NCBI RefSeq assembly: GCF_014696625.1
Contig: NZ_JACJQL010000003.1
Coordinates: 184,856-248,855, forward strand
Reading direction: 5' to 3'
Source: Nostoc parmelioides FACHB-3921
GTDB taxonomy: Bacteria > Cyanobacteriota > Cyanobacteriia > Cyanobacteriales > Nostocaceae
Length of the DNA: 64,000 bases
The position numbers were made by a program, and so were the translations under genes. This document shows, piece after piece, positions 1 to 8,227 of the stretch. Position 1 is the stretch's first letter. Every line of letters begins with the position of its first letter. The notes below the pieces were generated by a model that saw only the letters and a program-made list of their open reading frames with translations, was not told where the DNA came from and made no database searches.

Positions 1-1
1 T

Positions 2-1936
2 GGTGGTAAAAAGTGGGTACAAATTCAGATGGAGGGTATATATGTCACTCCCAATGGCACAGTTTATGTCAACAGTCATTGGGATGAAGCTGGTAGAGAA
101 GTAGGTATTTATAAAGACGGCGATGTAATTGGTAAAGCTGATGACTTACATGGCTGGGGAAGGTTGGGAGGTAAAGCAATTACAGCCAATCAAAAGTACC
201 TCTATGTAGCTATGCAGCAATCCCACGAAGGGAAACCAGAGGATGATTACCCACCAAAGGGAACCACTTGGTACAATGTCCGACGCTATGACTTATCTGG
301 AAAACCTGCGCCCTTTGCTGGGGGGCGTGGTTGGGATAAAAGTATGGTCATTGTCAATAGTAAAAGTGAAGTTACTGGATTAGCAACTAAAGACAAAGAG
401 TTATATGTAAGTGATACTGCTAGCGATCGCCTCCGCGTTTACAATACAGATACCATGCAGGAGCTACGCAGCTTTAGCGTTCCTGATCCTGGTGCGATCG
501 CTATTGATCAGCAAAATAACTTATGGGTTGTGCAAAAGAAAAAAATAGTCCGATATTCGCCCCAAGGTAAGCAATTAGCCCAACAAATCACCGATGTTGC
601 TAACCCAAGTGCGATCGCCTTTGATCCTCAAGGTAGATTACTAGTAGCTGACAATGGGAAACGTCAGCAAGTACTCATTTATAACATCGCCAATAAACCA
701 AAGCAGGTAGGCACTCTCGGTGACAAAGGCGGTATCTATGGGGGTACTTCTGGGGAAGTCAAAGACTCGAAACTGTATGGTATTACCGGAATCGGCACAG
801 ATAAAAGCGGCAATATCTACGTTAGCAATCATGGTTTTAATAGTACTGGTGCTGACTTGAGAAAATTCTCGTCATCGGGAAAACTCCAGTGGCGCTTACT
901 CGGTTTGCAATTCATAGATAACGCCGATGCTGATCCTGATAGCGATGGTAGAGACGTGTTCACCAAAAACGAACACTTCGTCATGGACTACAGCAAAAAC
1001 AACGGCAAAGAATGGACATATAAAGCATATACCCTAGATAAGTTCCGCTACCCAGATGATGGAAGACTGCACACCACACCCACATCAGCCTTCGTTCGGC
1101 GCTTGGGTGGAAAACGCCTACTCTACCTCTCCTCAGAAATGATGGCAGAACGGCTGTTAATCTACCGTTTTGATGGTGAGATAGCTGTTCCCTGCGGCAT
1201 TTTTGGCAAAAACCATCTTAGTTGGCCTCCCAACCAACCAAAAGACGGTAGTTGGTTATGGCGGGATATCAATGGTGATGGTTCCATCCAAAACAACGAA
1301 TACAAAACCTTGGGTGAAGAAGATGGTTCTGTCTGGGGTTGGGAAATAGACAGCAAAGGAGATATTTGGCAAGCGGCCGAAGCTGGCTACATCAAACACT
1401 ATCCCTATCAAAAATTAGATAATCATGGCTGTCCCATTTATGGACAAGCTATTGGGGGCAGAATACCCATGCCAGCACCTTTCAAAACTTTGACAAGAAT
1501 CAAATACTTTCCCAAACAAGACGTGATGTATCTTGGAGGGTACACCAATGAACATCCCAATCTTGATGGTGATTGGGGCTTAGTTGGTACAGAAATAGTC
1601 CGTTTTGACAACTGGAGTAAAAAAAGAAATCTCCGGTGGCGGATAGTGCTTCCTTATAATCATCAAACAGACCCCAAATTACATATCAAATCAATTGATG
1701 TGGCAGGAGACAGAGTTTTTGCCGTTGCTAGTAAAAAAGCAGAGGTTTATGTCTATAAAGCCACAACAGGGGAAGCATTGCCAATGTTAACACCCGGCGC
1801 AGAAGTAGGAGGCGAAAGCGGCTGGATTGATATCCCCTACGGCATTCGCGCTTTTCGTCGTGCCAATGGTGAGTATTTAGTATTTGTGGAAGAGAACGCT
1901 AAAGGAAAGGTGATGATGTATCGATTACCTGGGTAA
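2..1936 (+). CDS. NHL-repeat beta-propeller protein, 5' end cut by window
   Basis: The frame is open from base 2, so the gene begins before the window; the first internal ATG is at 29. The protein shows repeated NHL/SMP-30-like blades, for example GIGTDKSGNIYVSNHG and AIAFDPQGRLLVADNG, which suggests a six- or seven-bladed propeller. Two acidic loops, DADPDSDGRD and DINGDGSIQNNE, look like calcium-binding thrombospondin/EF-hand-like loops, which favours an extracellular or periplasmic site. No catalytic motif is visible and the substrate cannot be inferred. The N terminus, including any signal peptide, lies outside. It is followed by a repeat-rich gap and a glycosyltransferase on the same strand. 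Confidence 0.8.
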   Translation, partial: GGKKWVQIQMEGIYVTPNGTVYVNSHWDEAGREVGIYKDGDVIGKADDLHGWGRLGGKAITANQKYLYVAMQQSHEGKPEDDYPPKGTTWYNVRRYDLSGKPAPFAGGRGWDKSMVIVNSKSEVTGLATKDKELYVSDTASDRLRVYNTDTMQELRSFSVPDPGAIAIDQQNNLWVVQKKKIVRYSPQGKQLAQQITDVANPSAIAFDPQGRLLVADNGKRQQVLIYNIANKPKQVGTLGDKGGIYGGTSGEVKDSKLYGITGIGTDKSGNIYVSNHGFNSTGADLRKFSSSGKLQWRLLGLQFIDNADADPDSDGRDVFTKNEHFVMDYSKNNGKEWTYKAYTLDKFRYPDDGRLHTTPTSAFVRRLGGKRLLYLSSEMMAERLLIYRFDGEIAVPCGIFGKNHLSWPPNQPKDGSWLWRDINGDGSIQNNEYKTLGEEDGSVWGWEIDSKGDIWQAAEAGYIKHYPYQKLDNHGCPIYGQAIGGRIPMPAPFKTLTRIKYFPKQDVMYLGGYTNEHPNLDGDWGLVGTEIVRFDNWSKKRNLRWRIVLPYNHQTDPKLHIKSIDVAGDRVFAVASKKAEVYVYKATTGEALPMLTPGAEVGGESGWIDIPYGIRAFRRANGEYLVFVEENAKGKVMMYRLPG

Positions 1937-1937
1937 T

Positions 1938-1973
1938 GGTTGACGGTTGACGGTTAACAGTTAACTGTTAACT
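1938..1973. repeat. GTTAACAG/GTTGACGG short tandem repeat
   Basis: The stretch right after the stop codon is built from overlapping GGTTGACG and GTTAACAG units and is self-complementary around GTTAAC. The same units recur at 3231-3297, 56133-56167 and 59012-59046. Confidence 0.75.
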
Positions 1974-1990
1974 AATGACTAACACCAGAT

Positions 1991-2023
1991 AGAACCCCGA
2001 CTTCTTGAAGAAGTCGGGGTTCT
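1991..2023. terminator. Palindrome of the CCCCGACTTCTT family (copy 1)
   Basis: A perfect inverted repeat with 16-base arms around G2007; the core is CCCCGACTTCTT. It could fold into a very stable hairpin and end transcription of the upstream gene, but no clear T-run follows. Near-identical palindromes lie at 24150-24182 and 37863-37895, so this is a dispersed repeat family as well as a possible terminator. Confidence 0.7.
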
Positions 2024-2092
2024 GAAAGAACTTCCGGATAATTGCCACTAACTAGAGATTTATTTTGTGGAACTAGAATAAAAATTATTTTT

Positions 2093-3193
2093 ATGCGTAT
2101 ACTACATATTTTGAATCACGTCCGCGAAATTGGTAATGGCATCGTGAATGTGGCTGTAGATTTAGCTTGTCTGCAAGCCAAAAACAATCATGATGTAGCT
2201 GTAGCATCTGCTGGTGGAGAATATGAAATATTACTTGCTCAATATGGTGTTAAGCACTTTGAGTTAAACCAAAGCCGGACACCTCTAAATTTAATTCATG
2301 CGGCTAGGCGTTATCGCGCAATTATCCGAGAATTTCAACCGGATATTGTCCATGCTCATATGATGACGGGAGTTGTGCTAGGAAGATGTCTCAAGGCTGA
2401 TTCTGAATATGCTTTGGTGGCGACAGTACACAATGAATTTCAACGCAGTGCTGTACTCATGGGATTAGCAGATAGAGTAATTGCGGTGAGTCATGCTGTC
2501 GCTCAATCAATGGCTAGGCGTGGTATTCCTGAGCATAAATTGCGGGTGATATCCAATGGCACATTAGGCAGCGTCCGTACTCGTAACATTAAAGAGTATT
2601 CACCAGTAGAATTACAACGACCAGCGATCGCCACTGTAGCCGGGATGTATCAGCGTAAAGGCATTGGTGAGTTAATCGCTGCATTTGCACACATTGCCCA
2701 AGATTTCCCCCAAGTTCATCTTTATCTCGTTGGAGAAGGCCCCGAAAGGCAGATTTTTGAGGAAAAAGCCCAAGCTACAGGTTTGAGCGCTACACGCATT
2801 CATTTTGTAGGTTTCCAGCCAGAACCACAACGCTACTTATTAGCCGCAGATATATTTGTACTCGCTTCTCACCGTGATCCTTCTCCCCTAGTAATTCCAG
2901 AAGCCCGTGAAGCCGGCTGTGCTATTGTCGCCACCAATGTAGATGGCATTCCAGAAGCATTAGACAATGGCAAAGCTGGTGTTTTAATTCCCCCAAAAGA
3001 TAGCTCTGCTTTGGCAGATACCCTAGCAAAATTACTTAGTCAACCTCATCTGCTCAAACATTGGCAAGACCAAGCACAACAAAATTTAGAATGGCTGACG
3101 GTTGGGCGTGTGAATCAACAAACATTAGCAGTTTATGCTGAGGTTAAAATAGAATTTAGAAACGTAATTTGCCACACTCTGAAAAAGAGTTAA
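2093..3193 (+). CDS. GT4-family glycosyltransferase
   Basis: A retaining glycosyltransferase of about 366 residues with a GT-B fold. The N-terminal half opens with MRILHILNHV and a glycine-rich loop (EIGNGIVN). The C-terminal donor-binding half carries GMYQRKGIGELIAAF, LVGEGPERQ and SHRDPSPLVIPEAREAGCAIVAT, the family's acidic donor-site region. I start at ATG 2093 rather than the upstream TTG 2042, because the GT4 core begins exactly there. It probably moves an activated sugar to a cell-surface glycan; donor and acceptor are unknown. The stop codon abuts copy A of a dispersed repeat element. Confidence 0.85.
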   Translation: MRILHILNHVREIGNGIVNVAVDLACLQAKNNHDVAVASAGGEYEILLAQYGVKHFELNQSRTPLNLIHAARRYRAIIREFQPDIVHAHMMTGVVLGRCLKADSEYALVATVHNEFQRSAVLMGLADRVIAVSHAVAQSMARRGIPEHKLRVISNGTLGSVRTRNIKEYSPVELQRPAIATVAGMYQRKGIGELIAAFAHIAQDFPQVHLYLVGEGPERQIFEEKAQATGLSATRIHFVGFQPEPQRYLLAADIFVLASHRDPSPLVIPEAREAGCAIVATNVDGIPEALDNGKAGVLIPPKDSSALADTLAKLLSQPHLLKHWQDQAQQNLEWLTVGRVNQQTLAVYAEVKIEFRNVICHTLKKS

Positions 3194-3297
3194 GCTAATA
3201 CGTGTCTAAATTGTGTAAATACTAATAAGGCTGTTGACCGTTAACTGTTAACAGTTAACAGTTAACGGTCAACAGTTAACAGTTAACGGTCAACAGC
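3194..3297. repeat. Dispersed element, copy A (left half of the 108-bp family)
   Basis: It begins directly after the stop codon. Its first 40 or so bases (GCTAATACGTGTCTAAATTG and on to ACTAATAAGGCTGTT) match the element at 58976-59083 and the inverted copy at 56096-56203. The rest is a GTTAACAG repeat in which the 20-base arm 3231-3250 is complementary to two identical arms at 3256-3275 and 3277-3296. The right half seen in the other copies is missing. Confidence 0.7.
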
Positions 3298-3758
3298 ACC
3301 CCTAACCTCTACTCTTTTTCTCTATAAATTTTCAATGCACCAAAGTAGGAAACTGTATATATATTTTGATGAATCTTTTTAGGATGATTATTAAATTTAA
3401 TCTTTGCTATTAGTAGGAATTGGCTAAAAATATAAACTTTTATAGACAATAATCAATTAAATTTTACTTAGCTGTGGGTGTTATTTATCATCTGACAGTT
3501 TTTCTTGATTGATGCTGATACTTTCCTTGGGGGAAGCAGCACAACATCTTTGCTCTCAAGGAAAAAGCTAAATGAATGCAGCTAAATGCTAAAGATATCT
3601 CTATTCCTTGAAGAGTGAAGATTTTTAACGTGTATTATTTAGTAAATTTAATTACTAAAATGTAATCTAATAGATACATATATTCACGTAAAACCCTGGA
3701 TTCTACAGTTAAATAACCTTAAGGCTCATTAGGTTCACTTAGAAATTCAGTAATTACA
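3298..3758. other. AT-rich intergenic region before the AraC gene
   Basis: About 460 bp without a convincing gene. It holds a short inverted pair TTCCTTG / CAAGGAA near 3522-3565 and the NtcA-like promoter described separately at 3642-3684. I see no RNA gene. Confidence 0.5.
3642..3684 (+). promoter_or_regulatory. Candidate NtcA-activated promoter
   Basis: GTAAATTTAATTAC (3642-3655) fits the NtcA consensus GTA-N8-TAC. Twenty-three bases downstream is TATATT (3679-3684), fitting the TAN3T -10 box, which is the spacing of class II NtcA promoters. It lies about 90 bp ahead of the PAS-AraC gene. The region is AT-rich, so a chance match is possible. Confidence 0.4.
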
Positions 3759-3770
3759 GTGAGTAGAACT

Positions 3771-4604
3771 ATGGTTTTTGACAGCTGTATTTCCGAGCAA
3801 CATACTTATCAAGTTACACAGCAGCTAGAAAAAGAGTTGCGTCTTACTAATTTGCTGATGGATTGTGTCACAGATGCGGTGTTCTGGGTAAAACCAAACG
3901 CCAGGATTTTATACGTTAATGATGCTGCGTGTAGTTTAGTAGGCTACTCCCGTGAAGAATTGCTTTGTATGAGTATTCAATACCTAAACTTAGAATTTTT
4001 GATGGAAGTTTGGTTACAGCACTGGACAACTATTAAACAAAAAGGGTCTTTATATTTTGAATCTCTGTATAGGACTCAAACAGGTTTAAGTTTACCTGTC
4101 CAAACCACTGTTACCTATATGGAAGAAGACGGTAGGGAGTATGGTTGCATCTCCATCCGTGAGATTAAAAAACGTCAACCAGAGTCATTTCAGTTCCCAC
4201 AAAATCCAGCACTAGATATTGTTGCAACCAAAAAATCATCAGAACCTTGTAAATCAATATTTCCCTCTGGTTCTCAGCTAAATCAGGTCTTTAAATTTAT
4301 TGAGTCTAACTACAACCAATCTATTGGCTTACGTGACGTAGCCCAAGCAGTTGGTTACTCCCCAGCTTATTTAACTGATCTAGTGCGGCGACATACAGGG
4401 GAAACTGTAAATCACTGGATTATTAAGCGACGGATGGTAGCCGCACGAACATTACTCCTAGAAACTGACCAATGTGTGAATCAAATTGCTGAGGCTGTGG
4501 GGTATCAGCACGAGGGACATTTCTTCCGCCAGTTTCGCCAGTACCATGACACTACGCCCCACGCTTGGCGAAAAATGCAGCGTCAGGTTGCAACATCACA
4601 ATAG
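3771..4604 (+). CDS. PAS-domain AraC-family transcription regulator
   Basis: About 277 residues. The N-terminal part (roughly residues 20-130) is a PAS sensor domain (LLMDCVTDAVFWVKPNARILYVN, then a GYSREELL-type segment). The C-terminal 100 residues are an AraC/XylS double helix-turn-helix (VAQAVGYSPAYLTDLVRR, then IAEAVGYQHEGHFFRQFRQY with the typical end TPHAWRK). It should be a cytoplasmic DNA-binding regulator; the ligand is unknown. ATG 3771 is preferred over GTG 3759, but both fit. The gene lies just upstream of the Cache-HAMP/MinD operon on the same strand and may control it (inference). Confidence 0.85.
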   Translation: MVFDSCISEQHTYQVTQQLEKELRLTNLLMDCVTDAVFWVKPNARILYVNDAACSLVGYSREELLCMSIQYLNLEFLMEVWLQHWTTIKQKGSLYFESLYRTQTGLSLPVQTTVTYMEEDGREYGCISIREIKKRQPESFQFPQNPALDIVATKKSSEPCKSIFPSGSQLNQVFKFIESNYNQSIGLRDVAQAVGYSPAYLTDLVRRHTGETVNHWIIKRRMVAARTLLLETDQCVNQIAEAVGYQHEGHFFRQFRQYHDTTPHAWRKMQRQVATSQ

Positions 4605-4716
4605 AGGCGAAAAAATTGCGAGTCCGACAAAAAGATTGTGCATTGTTTTCAAATCTCGTTTCTTCTAACCTGCTAAATACCTATTAGTCTCCCTTTTTAT
4701 CAGACTGTTTTAGAGG

Positions 4717-4760
4717 TGATGATGATCAACGGGCAAAAGATTTCTCGTTGATCATCATCA
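4717..4760. other. 15-bp perfect hairpin between regulator and sensor genes
   Basis: Arms 4717-4731 and 4746-4760 (TGATGATGATCAACG and its complement) with a 14-base loop. No T-run follows, so it is not a standard terminator. It ends 20 bases before ATG 4781, so it would sit in the leader of the sensor gene and could be an operator or a leader structure. Confidence 0.6.
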
Positions 4761-4780
4761 AACTTGTCTGCATTGTCAAA

Positions 4781-6157
4781 ATGAAGTATTTCCGGCGGTT
4801 ATTTTATCCACCTGCTTGGCCGATCGCTGCCAAAATTTCGGTAGCCTTGGTTTGTGCTGTGCTAGTACCGATGATTTTTACGGCTTACTACAACCTACAA
4901 CAAAGTTTAAACAGTGTAGAGGCCGGAGAATATCACAAACTAGAGCTGCTAGCTAGCAGCAGCGCCAGTCGTCTTGACCAATTAATTATTGATTATCATC
5001 GGGTAGTTGCTCAAATTAGTAGCGATCGCCATGTGGTAGATTTTCTCTCAGCTACCACACCAGAAAACCGCAAAGCCCAAGGCCCCAACCTACAACAGAC
5101 CATCCAAAATGTCCTCCGTTCCCATCCCAACTTGGATGTTGTTTTACTGATGGATAAAAATGGTCAATGTCTGGCTGCAACAGATCCTAAATTTATTGGT
5201 GAAAACTATTCCCACATCCAAGGTAACTTTTATGGGTCTAGCACTTTACTTGGTGAAACTAGCCAAAATCCGGGTATGTTCTTTTCCCAGCCTGTGCGAT
5301 CGCCTCATGGGGAAATTATCGGACTCACCGTTATCAAAATTCGCCAAGCAGATATTTGGGTAATTATCAATGCTTTGCAACTATTAGGCTCCCAGAATTA
5401 CGTCTTTGTGATTGATCAACAGGGAACTATTATCAGTCATCCTGATCCGTCTGTGGTCAACCACAGCCTAAATATTCCTGAGTTAGGGGTGATGGTGAAA
5501 ACCACACAACCAGGTCACGCCACTTATCACTTACCAAAATCTCACATTTCCCAAATAGTCGGCTTTGCACCCTTAGCGACGCAACCTTGGGTATTGGGAG
5601 TTAGCCAACCCAAAGCAGAATTTACCGCACCCTTGCATCGTCTGATTTGGCTCAATAGCAGTAGCGTGGTGATTGTTGGTGGAATTACGGCCATCATCGC
5701 TCTGCTGTCAGGGTTGAGTATTTCCCGCCCGATTCACGCCCTCACCGCCGCCGCCCAAGCGTTGGAGGATGATAATTTTGATGCTCACGTAGTTGAGTTA
5801 CACCAGAGTTTGGCGGAATTAGGACATAGAGAAGATGATATCGGGCAATTAGTCCGAGTTTTTTCAGAAATGGCGGAGGAAGTCAGGTTACGCGATCAAC
5901 GGCTGAAAATGCAGGTTCAGGAATTGCGAATCGAGATTGATCAAACCAAAAGAGCCAACCATGTAGCCGAAATCACCGAAAACGAACACTTTCGGCATTT
6001 ACAACAAACAATCCAAAAACTCAAACACCAGGAAATAACCACTCATGAAACCGAAAAAGAGTACTACCAGCGATTGCAAACTCAAGTGCAATCATTAAAA
6101 GAGCGATCGCTCAACAGCAAAAATCAGCCCTTAACAGAGCCAACAGAAAACACATAA
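4781..6157 (+). CDS. Cache-HAMP membrane sensor without output domain
   Basis: About 458 residues: a first membrane helix (residues about 12-38), a long extracytoplasmic Cache-type domain (SSSASRLDQLI, VVLLMDKNGQCLAATDPK, and a second PAS-like half VFVIDQQGTIISHPD), a second membrane helix (IVGGITAIIALLSGL), a HAMP segment (SISRPIHALTAAAQALEDD), and a C-terminal coiled coil of about 100 residues. There is no kinase, cyclase or chemoreceptor tip, so it must signal through a partner. The ATG at 4781 is chosen because the upstream TTG start lies inside a hairpin. It heads a run of four genes; 64 bp separate it from the MinD-like gene. Confidence 0.85.
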   Translation: MKYFRRLFYPPAWPIAAKISVALVCAVLVPMIFTAYYNLQQSLNSVEAGEYHKLELLASSSASRLDQLIIDYHRVVAQISSDRHVVDFLSATTPENRKAQGPNLQQTIQNVLRSHPNLDVVLLMDKNGQCLAATDPKFIGENYSHIQGNFYGSSTLLGETSQNPGMFFSQPVRSPHGEIIGLTVIKIRQADIWVIINALQLLGSQNYVFVIDQQGTIISHPDPSVVNHSLNIPELGVMVKTTQPGHATYHLPKSHISQIVGFAPLATQPWVLGVSQPKAEFTAPLHRLIWLNSSSVVIVGGITAIIALLSGLSISRPIHALTAAAQALEDDNFDAHVVELHQSLAELGHREDDIGQLVRVFSEMAEEVRLRDQRLKMQVQELRIEIDQTKRANHVAEITENEHFRHLQQTIQKLKHQEITTHETEKEYYQRLQTQVQSLKERSLNSKNQPLTEPTENT

Positions 6158-6173
6158 TCACTATATTTATTTT

Positions 6174-6210
6174 CCAATCACCAATCACCAATTACCCATT
6201 ACCCATTACC
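6174..6210. repeat. Heptamer-type repeat (CACCAAT / TACCCAT)
   Basis: Overlapping near-repeats CAATCAC, CAATTAC and CCATTAC fill the short gap between the sensor and the MinD-like gene. They are typical short tandem repeats of heterocystous cyanobacteria. Confidence 0.6.
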
Positions 6211-6221
6211 AAATATAATTT

Positions 6222-7010
6222 ATGTCCCAAATCATCGCTATTCACTCATTTCGTGGCGGAACCGGCAAATCAAACATAATAGCCAATATAGCAGCTACTA
6301 TGGCGCTACAAGGGCAGCGTGTAGGCATCATTGATACAGATATCCAATCACCAGGGATTCATATTATCTTTGGTCTTAAAGAAGAGAAAATTAAACTTAC
6401 CCTCAATGACTATCTATGGCAACGCTGTGATATTCAAGATACTGCCTATGATGTTACAGATACACTAGTTAATGAACTAGGAAGTACAACTAAAGTTAAA
6501 GGTAGTCTTTATCTAATTCCTTCCAGTATTAAAGCTGCGGAAATTGCCAGAATTCTCCGGGAAGGATATGATGTAGTCCGCCTTCATGACGGCTTTCAAG
6601 AACTGATTCGTACTCTAAAATTAGACTATTTATTAATTGATACTCACCCTGGTTTAAACGAAGAGACATTAGTTTCCATCGGTATTTCTAACGTATTATT
6701 AATTATCCTCCGTCCAGATAGTCAAGACTTCCAAGGAACAGCCGTGACAGTGGATGTCGCCCGGAAATTGAAAGCGGCAAAAATTCTCTTAGTCCTCAAC
6801 AAAGCTTTAGCATCCTTAAATTTCTCTGACTTAAAACAACAAGTAGAGCAAATCTATGACGTACCCGTCGCCGGGATTTTACCCTTAGCAGAAGATATGG
6901 TACAGCTAGGAAGTAAAGGTCTTTTTTGTTTGCGTTACTCTCAACATCCCATTACGCAAATCATTCAAGAAATTACTGAGCAGATTGCTGGTTTAGTTGT
7001 GAGTCACTAA
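6222..7010 (+). CDS. MinD/ParA-family P-loop ATPase
   Basis: 262 residues. The N terminus holds a deviant Walker A motif (FRGGTGKSN, with the signature lysine position of the usual KGG replaced by R), then RVGIIDTDIQSPG (Walker A') and LDYLLIDTHPGLNEE (Walker B). Such ATPases dimerise on ATP and position or load partner complexes on membranes or DNA. A C-terminal amphipathic membrane-targeting helix like that of MinD is not obvious. No parB-like or minC/minE gene is adjacent; instead it sits 7 bp ahead of an HExxH protein, so it probably works with that protein and the sensor rather than in division or plasmid partition. Confidence 0.88.
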   Translation: MSQIIAIHSFRGGTGKSNIIANIAATMALQGQRVGIIDTDIQSPGIHIIFGLKEEKIKLTLNDYLWQRCDIQDTAYDVTDTLVNELGSTTKVKGSLYLIPSSIKAAEIARILREGYDVVRLHDGFQELIRTLKLDYLLIDTHPGLNEETLVSIGISNVLLIILRPDSQDFQGTAVTVDVARKLKAAKILLVLNKALASLNFSDLKQQVEQIYDVPVAGILPLAEDMVQLGSKGLFCLRYSQHPITQIIQEITEQIAGLVVSH

Positions 7011-7017
7011 TAGCCAT

Positions 7018-8190
7018 ATGAGCAATCAACAATTATTTCGTACTCAGGTTTTGACTGACTTTGGCGCAACAGCTTCCGAGGTTGAGGAACTATTGATATA
7101 TAACCAGAATGTTTTTGCTCACAGTAGCTTAATCCATCCCCTAGAGTTTCCCTTACCCCCAGAACCCCATATAGAAACTTGGGAAAAATATGCAGTTACA
7201 GCCAAAATGATAGGCGCATTTGCAGTACTTAAACAGAAGCTAGTACAGTTACAATTTCCCATCCAAGAAGGTATCTCTCAGACAAAAGCCTATCGAAACG
7301 CCACTCGTAAGGGTGTATCAACAGACGAGATGTCAGAAGCAACAGGTTTAGTCTTGCAGCAACCCCAACAACTCCAATTAATTCTTCATCAAAGTTTGGC
7401 GGGAACAATCCCCGTATTACTAACTGAAAACAGAGAAGATTTTGTATCTCTAGTGCAAGCCTTAACAAAGCACAACGAACCCCAACCGCTTCCTCAATCA
7501 ATGGGAGCTTGTATAGTTCGTGGGTTCAACAATTGGGACAGGATTCGTCAATATCGCCAAAAATGGGAAGCAGAGCATTTTGCCTCTAATTGGAACACGG
7601 AGTTTCAAAGATTAATCCTACAAAAACATCTTTATCAAGATACATTTATTATTTTAAGTAATATTCCATATAGTAATATTTCAGCCGAAGAAATAGGACT
7701 AAAAGCATCACAATGGCAAAAATTGTCACTCACAATTCGTCTAGAACATGAATGTACTCACTATTTAACATATCGTCTATTCAACTCTATGCGAAATAAT
7801 ATATTTGATGAGTTAATTGCCGATTATAGAGGCATTGTTGCTGCCACTGGTCATTACCAATCCAACTGGTTCTTACGATTTTTAGGCTTAGAATCATTTC
7901 CCCAATATCGAGAAGGAGGTAGACTGCAAAACTATCGCGGTAAACTGCCACTTTCTAACGGAGCTTTTGCCATTTTACAAGCATTAGTAAAAGCCGCCGC
8001 CGAAAACTTACAGCATTTTCATACTCAATACGCCCAAAAGCTAACAGATACTAATATGCAAATCCTAATGTTAATCACTTTGACATATTTGACATTAGAA
8101 GAATTGGCTACCGAAGAAGCACACTTTTTCATCCAGAACACTTTAGACAGATTACAGAGTAATTGCTTGGGACTTACACCAGTGTCATAG
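7018..8190 (+). CDS. Unassigned protein with HExxH metallopeptidase-like motif
   Basis: 390 residues, not recognised. The clearest signature is LEHECTHYLTYRLF: H244-E245-C-T-H248 fits the zinc-binding HExxH motif. It is followed by FDELIADYRG, where E265 or D269 could be the third ligand, as in gluzincin-type peptidases. The N-terminal 240 residues show no known domain; FPLPPEPHIETWEKY and the GFNNWDRIRQYRQKW segment may be useful for searches. There is no signal peptide or membrane helix, so it is probably cytoplasmic. Only 7 bp separate it from the MinD-like gene, suggesting translational linkage. It could be an active metalloprotease or an inactive relative. Confidence 0.75.
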   Translation: MSNQQLFRTQVLTDFGATASEVEELLIYNQNVFAHSSLIHPLEFPLPPEPHIETWEKYAVTAKMIGAFAVLKQKLVQLQFPIQEGISQTKAYRNATRKGVSTDEMSEATGLVLQQPQQLQLILHQSLAGTIPVLLTENREDFVSLVQALTKHNEPQPLPQSMGACIVRGFNNWDRIRQYRQKWEAEHFASNWNTEFQRLILQKHLYQDTFIILSNIPYSNISAEEIGLKASQWQKLSLTIRLEHECTHYLTYRLFNSMRNNIFDELIADYRGIVAATGHYQSNWFLRFLGLESFPQYREGGRLQNYRGKLPLSNGAFAILQALVKAAAENLQHFHTQYAQKLTDTNMQILMLITLTYLTLEELATEEAHFFIQNTLDRLQSNCLGLTPVS

Positions 8191-8227
8191 ATTTTGTATG
8201 AGCTTAGATAAATAATTGGTCTTAGTT

